From contig OZ244777.1 of NCBI GenBank assembly GCA_965219495.1, positions 1,736,001 to 1,800,000 of the forward strand: a stretch of DNA of 64,000 nucleotides. Direction: 5' to 3'. The notes below the pieces were generated by a model. That model was not told the DNA's origin. It saw nothing but the letters and a program-made list of their open reading frames with translations, and did no database searches. How positions within the stretch are numbered: position 1 is the stretch's first letter; every line of letters starts with the position of its first letter. Both the position numbers and the translations under genes were made by a program. Below are positions 36,324 to 45,887 of the stretch, piece by piece. The DNA comes from CAZPXZ01 sp965219495 (GTDB lineage Bacteria; Pseudomonadota; Alphaproteobacteria; Rhodobacterales; CAZPXZ01).

Positions 36324-36806
36324 ATGGCCGAGGTGGTTCCGAGGTTGATGCCGGGACTGTGGATCACCATAAAGGTCAGCTTCATCTCCCTTCTTCTCGC
36401 GATCCTGATCGGAATCAGCCTGGGAACCGTTCGGGCATTCTCCAGCGGGCGCAACCAGCTCTCCTGGTTGCTCGATTCTTACGTGTTCTTCGTGCGTGGC
36501 ACCCCGATCATCGTCCAGATCTACGGGTTTTTCTTCATCCTCCCGGAAGCCGGGCTTCGGCTTGACGTCTTCTGGATCGGCGTGATCGCCTTGGTCTTCA
36601 ATTCGGCGGGCTACCAGATCGAAATCGCCCGGACGGCGGTGCAATCAGTTGATTCCGGCCAATTCGATGCTGCGCTTGCGCTCGGCCTCGGCCAGCGGAA
36701 GACGATTTGGCTGATCATCCTGCCGCAGGCCGTTCGCCGCATGATTCCTCCCGTCGCCAACGAGATCTGGATATTTCCTTCATGCAATCCATCCTGCCCA
36801 AGATGA
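36324..36806 (+). pseudogene. Polar amino-acid ABC permease, 3'-truncated
   Basis: His/Glu/Gln/Arg/opine-type permease. The N-terminal 125 residues are normal (AEVVPRLMPGLWITIKV, then VRGTPIIVQIYGFF). After the EAA loop and ILPQAVRRMIPPVANE the family sequence stops abruptly and runs into the start of the next permease in another frame, ending at 36806. The expected C-terminal helices (about 60 residues) are missing, so a deletion has joined the two permease genes. Confidence 0.8.
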
Positions 36807-37411
36807 TGTGGACGGCGTGGATCACGATCGAAATTGGTGTGCTCACGGTTTTTCTGAGCTGCGTCCTGGGCGGCCTTCTCTCCGCAGTACGTATTCTGGG
36901 CGGGCGGCTCGCACAGTGAGCGGTGGTCAGATTTGTGGAATTCACGCGTGGCGTGCCGCCGCTTGTGCAGATCGCGATCGTCTATTTCGCCCTTCCCCGC
37001 GTAGGCCTCGTGCTGAACGAATTCTGGACCGGTGTCGCCTCGCTGACCTTTATCGGTGCGGGCTACACGGTTGAAATCGTCCGCGCTTCCATAGAATCCC
37101 TCGACAAGGGCCAAAGGGAGAACGCGTTGGCCCTGGGCCTGAACGAAATGCGGACGCTGTTCCTGGTGTTGCTGCCGAAAGCGCTCCGCCGGATACTGCC
37201 TCCGCTCACAAACGAATTGGCCAATGTGATCAAGGCGTCCGCCCTTCTCTCGGTCATCTCGGTGAATGAACTCACCAAGGTGGCAAACGACCTGATTTTT
37301 GTCCACTTTGTCGTCATCGAGCTCATCATCGAGTTGACGGTTCTCTATCTCCTAGTCGTCGGCAGCCTGATGTGGTTTGCGCGCTGGCTTGAGAAGCGCA
37401 ATCCCGCATGA
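36782..37411 (+). pseudogene. Second polar amino-acid ABC permease with in-frame TGA
   Basis: Starts at ATG 36782 inside the end of the previous remnant (QSILPKMMWTAWITIEIGVL after Met). It is interrupted by TGA at 36917-36919, just before VRFVEFTRGVPPLVQIAIVY. The same frame continues to 37411 with a normal permease core (EAA region NALALGLNEMRTLFLVLLP) and end. Apart from the nonsense codon the sequence is intact, so decay is recent. A functional C-terminal part could start at the later GTG codons but would lack the first helix. Confidence 0.8.
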
Positions 37412-37427
37412 CCCGGGGAGACTGACG

Positions 37428-38177
37428 ATGGCGAGAGCCGGCAATCGCCGCAACATGATCGGTTTCCTGTGGCCGGAGGACGGGCGGAACGAGGACGAAT
37501 ACTGGCGTTGCCTTCCGAAAGGTTTCGGACTTTCTACGAAGCGATACCCGGCGTCCTGCGGTTTGAGCGTGGTCGAACTCGAAGGAGACGCGGATTTGGA
37601 TCAGATATCGGATTCGTTGGGAAAGTGGGACCCAGGCGAAGTAGATGCCGTGGCGCTCGGGGACAGCGCCAGCAGCTTAATCCTGGGGCGCGAACACGAA
37701 AGGAGGATATTGCGCATGGCCGCCCGAACCACCGGGAGACCGGTAACCGCTATCGGAGAAGCGAAAGTGACGGCGCTCCGCACGCTCGGTGCGCGCCGGA
37801 TCACCCTGATTTCACCTTACCTGGATGAAGTTACCGAAAGGTTTGAGAATTATCTGATCAAGCGGGGATTCGAAGTCTTGAGCGCTGCATGCGTCCAGGC
37901 TCGCGACGAATCTGTTATCGCGTCGTATCGGGTGGAAGAATGGCGGCGAATGACCCGCCGCAATTTGGCTCCCGACGCCGAAGCCGTCGTCGTTGCGGGA
38001 GGCGGAATCCGGATTTCTGAAGGAATTGACGCGATGGAAGTCGACTTCCAGTTGCCGGTCGTAGCGGGTCCTGCGGCGTTGATCTGGCACGCGTGCCGCC
38101 TGATCTCGGCAGATGCGACCCATTCCGGGCTTGGGGTGCTGTATTCCGGCCATGGAAACGTGGAACTGGGTACATGA
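37428..38177 (+). CDS. Asp/Glu racemase / maleate isomerase-like protein lacking both catalytic cysteines
   Basis: 249 residues, resembling maleate isomerase, arylmalonate decarboxylase and EutA of ectoine utilisation (family of two-cysteine racemases). The expected first active-site Cys is replaced in ALGDSASSLIL, and the second in VVAGGGIRISEGIDAM, where other members have C-T-N or C-T-S. The fold segments (LPVVAGPAALIWHACR) remain. A GGGGAG site precedes the ATG. Its stop overlaps the aminotransferase start as ATGA. Either it is decaying with its neighbours or it has taken a non-catalytic or different role. Confidence 0.7.
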   Translation: MARAGNRRNMIGFLWPEDGRNEDEYWRCLPKGFGLSTKRYPASCGLSVVELEGDADLDQISDSLGKWDPGEVDAVALGDSASSLILGREHERRILRMAARTTGRPVTAIGEAKVTALRTLGARRITLISPYLDEVTERFENYLIKRGFEVLSAACVQARDESVIASYRVEEWRRMTRRNLAPDAEAVVVAGGGIRISEGIDAMEVDFQLPVVAGPAALIWHACRLISADATHSGLGVLYSGHGNVELGT

Positions 38178-39464
38178 ACGGTTCGCGAAACGACACTGCG
38201 GTTTTCGAGCAAGTTGAATCGAGGGGAACAAAAACCTTCAGCCTGAGCAAGAATCCGCCGATCTTCCTGTCTGGACAAGGGGTCCACTTGGTGGCCGGCC
38301 GACGGCCGCAAATACCTGGATTTCGCTTCGGGATCCGGAACAACGAATGTCGGCCACGGCAATCCGAAGGTCCTTGCCGCGGTGCGTTCGCAACTCGACC
38401 AGGGTATCACCCACATCGGGCCGCATTTTCACACCCGCTCAGAAGCGCGCTTTTACGAAGAGCTTCTCGGAATCCTGCCGAAGCACCTGCGCAGGCTTCA
38501 CCCGACGACGAACGGCACGGAAGCGACGGAAGCCGCGCTCCAGGCCTGCATGCATTTTACGGGGAGGCGCTCGTTTCTCGGCTTCAAGGGCGGGTATCAC
38601 GGACGCACGCTCGGATCGCTCGCTGTTTCGGCGGCGCGCGGCGCCAACGCCGGATTGGTCGAATTCAGGCCGACCACCTGGTTTGCGCCATATCCCGCAA
38701 ACGTTGCAGAACTGGCGGAAGCGATGTCGGAGGCAAGGCGCATTATCGCCGAACTCGCCAGTTCTTCCGATGCGCTGGCGGGGATCATTGTAGAGCCGAT
38801 TCAAGCGACGGGCGGAGTGATCATTCCACCGGACGATTTCCTCCGAGTGATAGAGACTGAAGCGCACGCTCATCGCATCCCCCTGATCGTGGGCGAGATC
38901 TATACCGGATTCGGACGAACCGGAAGATATTTTGCGTTCGAACATGCGGGAATTCAGCCTGATGTTCTGCTCATGGGAAAGAGCATGGGGGGAGGATTTC
39001 CGGGAGGCCTCGTCGCGGCAAGCGAGGAGATACTGAGTGCATGGCCGGGTGGGGCGCAATCCTCGACGTTTCAATTGCATCCGGTCACTGCGGCGGCGGG
39101 AAACGCGGCTCTCCGCGATCTGTTGGACGAAGATCTTTGCGCCCGCGCAAAGTCCATCGGTGGCTGGATGGAGAATTACCGGAATAACCTTGAAGCATGT
39201 TCGCTTGTGTTTGAATTCCTTGGAACTGGCGCAATGTATGGGATCGAGCTTCGACCAGTGGAACCGCATTCTTCGTCTCGCCTGTGCCGGCGCGTCCGTT
39301 TGGCGGCGCTGAAGCAAGGCCTGATTACTTGGGAATACGGGATTGCGGGGGAAGTTATCGGCTTGATGCCGCCGCTGATTGCATCCAGGGACGACGTGGA
39401 CAGGGCTTGCGCAATGCTGCTTGAATCCTTGCTTGCCTTTCAAAGAGCAATTGCCGGTTCCTGA
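38174..39464 (+). pseudogene. Class III aminotransferase, frameshifted and missing the PLP aspartate
   Basis: Starts at ATG 38174 (NGSRNDTAVFEQVESRGTK after Met). The frame breaks near 38296-38303: the first part runs to FLSGQGVHLVA and the rest (GRKYLDFASGSGTTNVGHGN) is in another frame to 39464. In the PLP site the usual D-E-x-x-x-G-F-G-R-T-G reads GEIYTGFGRTG, with Gly for the Asp that contacts the pyridine nitrogen. The Schiff-base Lys (VLLMGKSMGGGFP) is kept. Length and family otherwise match the intact aminotransferase at 21587-22930. Confidence 0.82.
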
Positions 39465-40050
39465 CGAATCAAGAAGAGAGAAACCAGGGACAAGATGCAA
39501 TCTGACTCGGTGTATGTTGGAGTACTTCAACGACTCTCGCATGGATGAAGAACTGTCATCCGTTTCCCAATGCGCCGGCTGCATAGACTGCAATGGAAAT
39601 CGTGACCGCAATTAACCGAATGCCTTGGGAATGAAGCACCACTCGCCGCTGAGGAGCAAGAGCCCGTAGTTGAACCCAAAACTACCGAATTGGAAGTGTC
39701 TCTGACTGACGCTTTGCGGCATCGCAATTGTCGCGCTGCAAGAGGGAAGGATCGGCGCCTAAGTCATTGAAGAAAGCTACGAAACACAACCTGCTGGGCT
39801 GATCGAGCGGGGGAGCCTGGAATTCAAGCGGAACTTGGGTTCACGAGGGCGAGCACTCTTCCCCTACATAGTTGACTACGAGGAAATCCGACTGGCCCGC
39901 GAAACCGATCTTGTCGGTTTGTTGGTAGCGTAAAATGCCACAATCTAACTTTATGGCGTTGTAAACAACCAACCCTCTTGATCCTCTCGAATCATTCACT
40001 TATCGTCAATGGAACCGCCAATTTCCTTCGCAGTGGAGATTTACCATACC
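39465..40050. other. Gene-poor stretch with a fragment of an unknown protein
   Basis: A start-less open frame at 39763-39933 (plus strand) reads like real protein (RALFPYIVDYEEIRLARETDL) and stops at TAA 39931-39933. It has no ATG/GTG/TTG start and no family I recognise, so it is probably a remnant. The rest, up to the HipB-like gene, shows nothing convincing. Confidence 0.3.
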
Positions 40051-40392
40051 ATGGCCGCCCGCAATCCCCTCCTGATCGCACCGCCCTATCCAGTTGAGCA
40101 GACGCTGAAGACCTTGGGGGCCAACCTTCGCTTGGCCCGTCTGCGACGCAATTTCACGCTTCAGGAAGTTGCTGAAAAGATCGGCGTGGAGAGGCATGTT
40201 GTTTCGGCTGCGGAAAAGGGCAAACCGTCCACCGGCATCGCAATCTACACCGCCATGCTTTGGTCGATGGGTCTTGTCCACCAACTCGCGGAAGTTGCGG
40301 ATCCGGCTCGAGACGAAGAAGGAAGCACATTGGCGCTTTCGCGTGAAAGAGTGCGTGCGCGCGCATCGAATGAGTTGAGCGATGAATTCTGA
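40051..40392 (+). CDS. HipB-like helix-turn-helix antitoxin
   Basis: 113 residues with an Xre-type HTH (ANLRLARLRRNFTLQEVAEK, then ERHVVSAAEKGKPSTGIAIY). The C-terminal tail is acidic-basic and overlaps the following HipA gene by 11 bp, the usual HipBA arrangement. It should bind HipA and repress the operon. The start at 40051 was chosen over the Met at 40009. It follows the decayed region and is outside it. Confidence 0.8.
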   Translation: MAARNPLLIAPPYPVEQTLKTLGANLRLARLRRNFTLQEVAEKIGVERHVVSAAEKGKPSTGIAIYTAMLWSMGLVHQLAEVADPARDEEGSTLALSRERVRARASNELSDEF

Positions 40393-41647
40393 TATCCAAG
40401 CTAGGAGGTGCTATGTTTACATCACCTTGCCGGGCCAGTCGGAAGCCGTGACGGCCGGCCTGTTCGAACTCACGACTGACCGCCACGGGATTCCAGTGGG
40501 CAGATTTGTCTACGGAAAAAGTTATCGTGAGAGGCCGGGTGCCGTCTCCATCGACCCGGTCGAACTCAGGCTGGCGCCCGGAACGTTTACGACCACCAAA
40601 TTGGGCGGAATTTTCGGAGCGCTACGCGATGCCGGTCCGGACTACTGGGGCCGACAGATCATCGAGCGGTCTTCCGGTTCGGTGCAACTAGGTGAACTCG
40701 ACTACCTTCTGAACTCACCTGACGACCGCGCTGGTGCGCTAGGCTTTGGTCCTGACCTAATTCCAGCGGCTAAGAGCCGAGAATTCAACCAGACGCTGAA
40801 CTTGGGCAGGCTGCAGAAACTCGCGGACATCATCATCAGAGAGGAGGAGCGACCTGATCACGCGACTGCAATTCAAATCGAAGATTTGCTGCTGCTAAGA
40901 ACCTCAATGGGAGGGGCGCGTCCGAAAGCCATTGTCGAAGATGGAAATGCGCTTTGGATCGCCAAGTTCAATCGCCCGGATGACCGATGGAACTCCGCAA
41001 GAGTCGAGCAATCCATGCTGACGCTTGGCCGAGCTTGCGGATTCGCGACGGCCGAAAGCAAAGTCGTTTCCGTCGCCGGACGCGACGTGCTTCTGGTCAA
41101 GCGATTTGATCGCGAGCAATCAAAAAATGGATACCTTCGAGCCCGCATGGTGAGTGGCCTCACTCTGCTCAGGGCGGAAGACAGCCATCGGTCGCGAGAT
41201 CAATGGTCCTATCTGCTGTTGGGAGAAGAAATTCGCCGCGTCTGCGCCGAACCGCGAAATCAGGCGAACGAGCTCTTCCGGCGAATGTGTTTCAATGCGC
41301 TCATTTCGAATACCGACGATCACCCGCGCAATCACGCAATCCTGGCAAGGAACCAGGAATGGATTCTATCTCCGGCATACGATCTCACGCCGTCCACGCC
41401 GATCAGCCTTGAGCATCGCGATCTGGCGCTCGTTTGCGGCGACCATGGGCGGTTCGCCAACGCTGAAAACCTCTTGTCGCAGTGCGAACGGTTTCTCGTG
41501 AACCGCGGTGCGGCAGAGGCGATCATGAAGAATATGGAGGAACATGTGCGGCGGAACTGGTACAGGGTTGCCCGTTCCGAGGGTGTATCCGAGCGGGACT
41601 GCGAGGCGATCAGCGGCGCATTCGCGTATCCCGGGTTTCGGTTCTAA
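40382..41647 (+). CDS. HipA-like serine/threonine kinase toxin
   Basis: 421-residue HipA-family kinase, which phosphorylates a target such as glutamyl-tRNA synthetase and causes growth arrest. The N-terminal domain (GLFELTTDRHGIPVGRFVYG) is followed by SMGGARPKAIVED, whose Lys is a likely ATP contact, and by the catalytic-loop ISNTDDHPRNHAIL and the metal motif AYDLTPS. All key kinase residues look present, so the toxin is probably functional with the HipB-like antitoxin just upstream. Confidence 0.88.
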   Translation: MNSDIQARRCYVYITLPGQSEAVTAGLFELTTDRHGIPVGRFVYGKSYRERPGAVSIDPVELRLAPGTFTTTKLGGIFGALRDAGPDYWGRQIIERSSGSVQLGELDYLLNSPDDRAGALGFGPDLIPAAKSREFNQTLNLGRLQKLADIIIREEERPDHATAIQIEDLLLLRTSMGGARPKAIVEDGNALWIAKFNRPDDRWNSARVEQSMLTLGRACGFATAESKVVSVAGRDVLLVKRFDREQSKNGYLRARMVSGLTLLRAEDSHRSRDQWSYLLLGEEIRRVCAEPRNQANELFRRMCFNALISNTDDHPRNHAILARNQEWILSPAYDLTPSTPISLEHRDLALVCGDHGRFANAENLLSQCERFLVNRGAAEAIMKNMEEHVRRNWYRVARSEGVSERDCEAISGAFAYPGFRF

Positions 41648-41657
41648 CAATCCCATG

Positions 41658-41697
41658 CCACCTGCAGCCGCCCGAAGCTCGGGGAGGCTGCAGGTGG
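41658..41697. terminator. Bidirectional hairpin between convergent hipA and peptide-binding protein genes
   Basis: CCACCTGCAGCC and GGCTGCAGGTGG form a perfect 12-bp stem. The 16-nt inner part contains a second short stem (CCCGA / TCGGG). It lies 10 bp after the hipA stop and 44 bp from the stop of the opposite gene, so it can end transcription from both sides. T tracts are weak. Confidence 0.6.
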
Positions 41698-41741
41698 GCG
41701 GAGCCGCGGACAAGCGCGGCGCCGCCGGTTGTCAATTCAGA

Positions 41742-43349
41742 TCAGCTCTTCGCCCAGGTGCGGAAATCAAACAGATGACTGAAGAAATATTCGGTCACCC
41801 GATTGCTCAGAACCGTCAGATACTGATCCGCATAAACATGGATCTTCGGCGAATTCGCCGACCACAGAACCGCGATCTCGTCGTAAAGCGCTTGCCGTTT
41901 TTCGTCGTCGATCGTTCCCCTCGCTTCCGCGAGAAGCGCATCGGCTTCGGCAATGCAGACTTCCGTCAGATTGAACTGCATTCCACAAGTCATGTCGTAA
42001 CCGAGGAAATAGCCCGCCTCCGGCACGCCCGGTCCGTCATTCCGGATGTAGGCCTGCGCGGTGTGGCTCTGCATGCTGTCATGATAATCCGTAGAGGACA
42101 GCTTGTTGATCTTCAGGTCGATCCCCAGTTCTTTCCAGGTCGCCTGAATGATCGTCGCGATCTGCTCATGAATTGGGCTTCCCTCAGAAATGTTTATGGC
42201 CACTTCGACGGGTGTCTCAACCCCTGATTCCGCCATCAGGCTCTTGGCCTTCTCCATGTCGAAAGTCGGGATATCGATGAGACCCGGATTGAATACACCG
42301 AGTAGCGGGAAATAGGGTCCGCCGAAGAGCGAACCGTATCCGAACGCGACGCTATCCAGAATTTCCTCATAGGGAACCGCATGACTTACCGCTTCACGAA
42401 CCTTCACATTGTCCCACGGAAACTTCGAGTTGGGCAGTCCGATTTGTTCGGAGGCCGCCAAGTCGTTAGCGATAATCCGTACGTTCTCGTTGTCCACAAG
42501 GCTCGAGACCAAGGACCTCGACATGGCCAACGTTACGTCGGCCTCTCCGGTTCGAGCCTGCATCAACAGCGTGGGGTCGGAACTAACGAAGTTTACGAGG
42601 ATATTCTCCGACGCGGGCCGCAGATCTTCCGGAAAATCCGGATTCGCGACAAGAACCGCGCGCTGGTTCGGTTCGTATTCCGCAAGGATAAACGGACCGG
42701 GTCCGGTAACATTGCCCGCCATCCATTCGCTCATCGTACTTGCCTGGATGCCGCCATGGGCCTCAACCATTTCGCGATCAACCACGGAAGTCCACGGCTG
42801 GGCATGGAGCTGGAGAATGTTTGGGTCCGGCCTGCTCAGCGTTACCACCAGGGTGTAGGGATCGGGAACATCAAGCGAGTCGATAAGCGGCGGATCCAGG
42901 AATCCGTCCTGAATCACATATGAGCCACACCCCGCCATGGTAAGCACGCGCTCCCAGGAATACTTTACGTCCTCGGCGGTCAACGGCCGGCCATTGGCAA
43001 ACTTCACGTCATCGCGCAGATAGTACGTGTAGACAAGCCCGTCGTCGCTGATCTCCCAGGATTTGGCGAGATAGGGCTCGATATTCGTGATGTCTACCTG
43101 CTGGGTTCCATCCGGCCCTGGCTTGGTGCCGTATTGGGTCAGGCGGATGTAGAAATTTTGTACAAAGCTAACCTCGACGAAACCGCAGCCCATCGAAGGA
43201 TCGATCGTGGCGGGTGCTTTGGGCATGTTTACGATCAGCGGATCATCCTGCGATGCGGCGGGAGCCGTCAACCCGGCCGCCAAAACAAGGCCAACAGCCA
43301 ATCCGCCGAACGAGAGTGCCGCTCGTTTCAGATTACTATATATGCGCAC
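41742..43349 (-). CDS. Peptide-type (family 5) ABC substrate-binding protein
   Basis: 535-residue periplasmic binding protein of the DppA/OppA class. The GTG at 43349 has a perfect AAGGAGG 7 nt upstream and is followed by a signal peptide (LAVGLVLAAGLTAPAASQ). The mature protein has the family-5 segments EPYLAKSWEISDDGLVYTYYL and DVKFANGRPLTAEDVKYSWERV. It is the binding component for the dipeptide-type transporter that follows upstream on the same strand (43795-47838), although a 445-bp gap separates it from that operon, so it probably has its own promoter. Confidence 0.92.
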   Translation of the reverse strand: MRIYSNLKRAALSFGGLAVGLVLAAGLTAPAASQDDPLIVNMPKAPATIDPSMGCGFVEVSFVQNFYIRLTQYGTKPGPDGTQQVDITNIEPYLAKSWEISDDGLVYTYYLRDDVKFANGRPLTAEDVKYSWERVLTMAGCGSYVIQDGFLDPPLIDSLDVPDPYTLVVTLSRPDPNILQLHAQPWTSVVDREMVEAHGGIQASTMSEWMAGNVTGPGPFILAEYEPNQRAVLVANPDFPEDLRPASENILVNFVSSDPTLLMQARTGEADVTLAMSRSLVSSLVDNENVRIIANDLAASEQIGLPNSKFPWDNVKVREAVSHAVPYEEILDSVAFGYGSLFGGPYFPLLGVFNPGLIDIPTFDMEKAKSLMAESGVETPVEVAINISEGSPIHEQIATIIQATWKELGIDLKINKLSSTDYHDSMQSHTAQAYIRNDGPGVPEAGYFLGYDMTCGMQFNLTEVCIAEADALLAEARGTIDDEKRQALYDEIAVLWSANSPKIHVYADQYLTVLSNRVTEYFFSHLFDFRTWAKS

Positions 43350-43794
43350 GGTAATACCTCCTTGTATTCCTTTGCTATTCGGCCAAGCTCGCATGCGGTT
43401 ATCTGTTTCAAGTAAAGAACAGAACGCCTCCGCCGCCCGACCTGCTTCCTCCCCGTCTCCGTGAATGCCCGCCGTTGGAAGTTCCGTGAAAGGCTAGTCC
43501 TTCTCGGTTTCCCGATCGAAACGCACGGTGGCCGGGGTGTTCGGTTGACACCTTAATATCACGGCAGCAAGTGCCGGTAAAATTCTTGCTTTCCCTTGAT
43601 CCGCGTTGAAGTCCGAGAACGCATGCATTACCGGCCCCGGAGTTTCTGCGCCGCTACCCAAGAGAATCGCGCTCAATGGCCAACGGCAACTCCCCGGACA
43701 CGCTTTGCGGACTGTTGACTTTCGGGATCTCAATCACCTCGGGATCGGGCACCTTGCCCGCTTTCCCAGCCCTCTATCGCGTACTTCGGCCGAT
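43350..43794. other. Gap between the peptide-binding protein and the transporter operon
   Basis: A minus-strand open frame (43494-43733, 79 residues) has no family resemblance or ribosome site and is probably chance. The strong ribosome site of the binding-protein gene is at the left edge (43357-43363). A promoter for that gene is expected here, but none was picked with confidence. Confidence 0.3.
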
Positions 43795-44814
43795 CTAAAT
43801 TGCCGTCTTCAACTCTCCGGGATAGTGGCAGGCCACCCAGTGCCCTGGCGATCTTTCCGCCAGTTGCGGAGCCTCTTCTCGGCACAGACTGCGATCGCAC
43901 CCAACCGGACAGCGAGCCCGGAAACGACAGCCCTTTGGCCGCGCGCCGACCGGCGAAACTTCCCCGGAGAGCACGATCCGGCGGCCCCGCCCGCGGCTTT
44001 CAGGATCCGGAACCGGCACTGCCGAAACGAGTGAGACAGTGTATGGATGCAGTGGTTCCCGGAAGAGAGTCCTGCTATCCGCCATTTCCGCTACCGCGCC
44101 CAAATAGAGTACGGCGATCCTGTCGCAGAAATACTCGGCAACCACGAGATCGTGCACGATAAAAAAGTACGTCAGGGAGAACCGATCCTGAATGTCGCGC
44201 AAGAAGTTCAGCACCTGCGCCTGGATCGATACGTCGAGGGCCGAAACCGGTTCGTCGAGTACCAACAGATCCGGATTGAGCACCAGCGCCCTTGCCAGCG
44301 CGATACGCTGCGCCTGTCCTCCAGAAAACGCGTGCGGCTTCCTGCCTCCTTGCTCCGGCGCTATGCCGACGAGGGAAAGCACTTCGTCGACCCTTTCGCG
44401 CCGTTCCGACGAGGATCGCCCGATACCGTGAATGATCAACGGCTCTTCGATGATCTGCCTGGCCGACATTCGGGAATCGAGCGACGCGTGCGGATCCTGA
44501 AACACCATCTGCATGTGGCGGCGCACCCGCCTCAATTCCCGGCGCGGCATGGCGGATATGTCCATGTCCCGAAATACAACACTTCCGGATGTCGGTTGAG
44601 CCAGGCGCATGAGGCAGCGCGCAATTGTTGTCTTTCCGCAACCGGACTCCCCGACCAGTCCAAAAGTCTCGCCGCTCCGCACTTCGAGTGTCACGTCGTC
44701 GACCGCACGGAGTACGGGGGGACTGCGGCCGAATCCCGTCGGACCGAGAAGGTAGTCTTTGACCAGGCGGTCTACCTTGACCAACACGCCGGCCCCTCCG
44801 GCCCCTCTAGTCAT
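43795..44814 (-). CDS. Dipeptide/oligopeptide ABC ATPase, DppF type
   Basis: 339-residue ATPase with Walker A GESGCGKTTIARCL, signature FSGGQAQRIALARAL, Walker B LLVLDEPVSALD and H-loop FIVHDLVV. The C-terminal Cys-rich extension (GCRFRARCPVGCDRSLC) typical of oligopeptide transporters is present. It overlaps the DppD-type ATPase stop by 4 bp (ATGA). The start at 44814 was chosen for that overlap. Confidence 0.93.
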   Translation of the reverse strand: MTRGAGGAGVLVKVDRLVKDYLLGPTGFGRSPPVLRAVDDVTLEVRSGETFGLVGESGCGKTTIARCLMRLAQPTSGSVVFRDMDISAMPRRELRRVRRHMQMVFQDPHASLDSRMSARQIIEEPLIIHGIGRSSSERRERVDEVLSLVGIAPEQGGRKPHAFSGGQAQRIALARALVLNPDLLVLDEPVSALDVSIQAQVLNFLRDIQDRFSLTYFFIVHDLVVAEYFCDRIAVLYLGAVAEMADSRTLFREPLHPYTVSLVSAVPVPDPESRGRGRRIVLSGEVSPVGARPKGCRFRARCPVGCDRSLCREEAPQLAERSPGHWVACHYPGELKTAI

Positions 44815-45866
44815 TTGCTCGCGTTTCCCGAAAGCCGTTCTTCCGCAAGATGGCACTCCGCAAACCGGCGTTCACCATCTTGGTTCAGCCAGGATGGCTC
44901 GGGAGGTTCCAGTTGGCAGCGGAGATTGCCGGAACCCGCAAAACAACGTGGCTCGAACGAGCAACCCGGTGGAAGCGCGGCCAGGCTTGGCGGCAGCCCC
45001 GCCACGGAAAACAACCGCCCTCGTTCGGCTTCGTCCGGACGGGGAACGGCTTTCAACAGCGATTCCGTGTAAGGGTGGACGGGACGGCGGAATATCTGCC
45101 CGGTTGTGGCGCTTTCCACGATGCGCCCGGCATACATGACCTGAACGTAGTCGCAGAATTCCGCGACAATTCCCAGATTGTGGGTAATGAGGATCACCGC
45201 CGTCCCCCTCGACTGCACCAGCCGCTCGAACACATCCAGAACCTGCGCTTGTGTGGTCACGTCGAGCGCAGTCGTCGGCTCGTCGGCAATGATGAGGTCG
45301 GGTTCATTGGCCAGCGCAATCGCAATCATCACGCGCTGGCGCATACCTCCCGAGTATTGATGCGGAAAGCTGTCGAGGCGCTGCGCGGCCGACGGTACCT
45401 CGACGTCGTCGAGCAACTGCACCGCACGGCGGCGTGCCTCCTTTCGCTCAAGGCCGGGATTGTGATGCCGAATGCCTTCGATGATTTGCGTGCCGATGGT
45501 TTTCACCGGATCCAGCGCTGTCATCGGATCCTGGAAAATGAGCGATACTTCCTTGCCCCGGACCCGGCTCAATTGCGTTTCGTTAAGAGGACGCAAGTCC
45601 CGTCCATTCAACAGGACTTCACCATCCATGATCCGCCCGGGCGGCCGAACCAGCCCGAGAATCGACAAGGCAAGCGCGGACTTGCCGGAACCGGACTCCC
45701 CAACAATGCCGACCTGGCCGCCTCGGCGGACATCGAAAGTGACGTCGCGGACCGCCGGGAATATCCCTTCCAACGTATGAAACTCGGTTCGCAAGTTGCG
45801 CACCGACAGGACGACGTCGCGATCCGCGATTCTGCCATCTCCGGTCGGGCCGCCAGACGGATTCAT
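44811..45866 (-). CDS. Dipeptide/oligopeptide ABC ATPase, DppD type
   Basis: 351-residue ATPase. Walker A GESGSGKSALALSILG, signature YSGGMRQRVMIAIAL, Walker B LIIADEPTTALD and H-loop LITHNLGIVAEF are intact, and the C-terminal Cys-containing extension (GCSFEPRCFAG) is present. It starts 21 bp after the DppB-type permease stop and forms the ATPase pair with the downstream DppF-type protein. Confidence 0.93.
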   Translation of the reverse strand: MNPSGGPTGDGRIADRDVVLSVRNLRTEFHTLEGIFPAVRDVTFDVRRGGQVGIVGESGSGKSALALSILGLVRPPGRIMDGEVLLNGRDLRPLNETQLSRVRGKEVSLIFQDPMTALDPVKTIGTQIIEGIRHHNPGLERKEARRRAVQLLDDVEVPSAAQRLDSFPHQYSGGMRQRVMIAIALANEPDLIIADEPTTALDVTTQAQVLDVFERLVQSRGTAVILITHNLGIVAEFCDYVQVMYAGRIVESATTGQIFRRPVHPYTESLLKAVPRPDEAERGRLFSVAGLPPSLAALPPGCSFEPRCFAGSGNLRCQLEPPEPSWLNQDGERRFAECHLAEERLSGNASK

Positions 45867-45887
45867 TCCCGACGCGCCTTCACCGCA

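Noticed and set aside
43494..43733. 79-residue minus-strand frame between the peptide transporter genes
   Set aside because: No family resemblance, no ribosome site, and a composition like non-coding GC-rich DNA.
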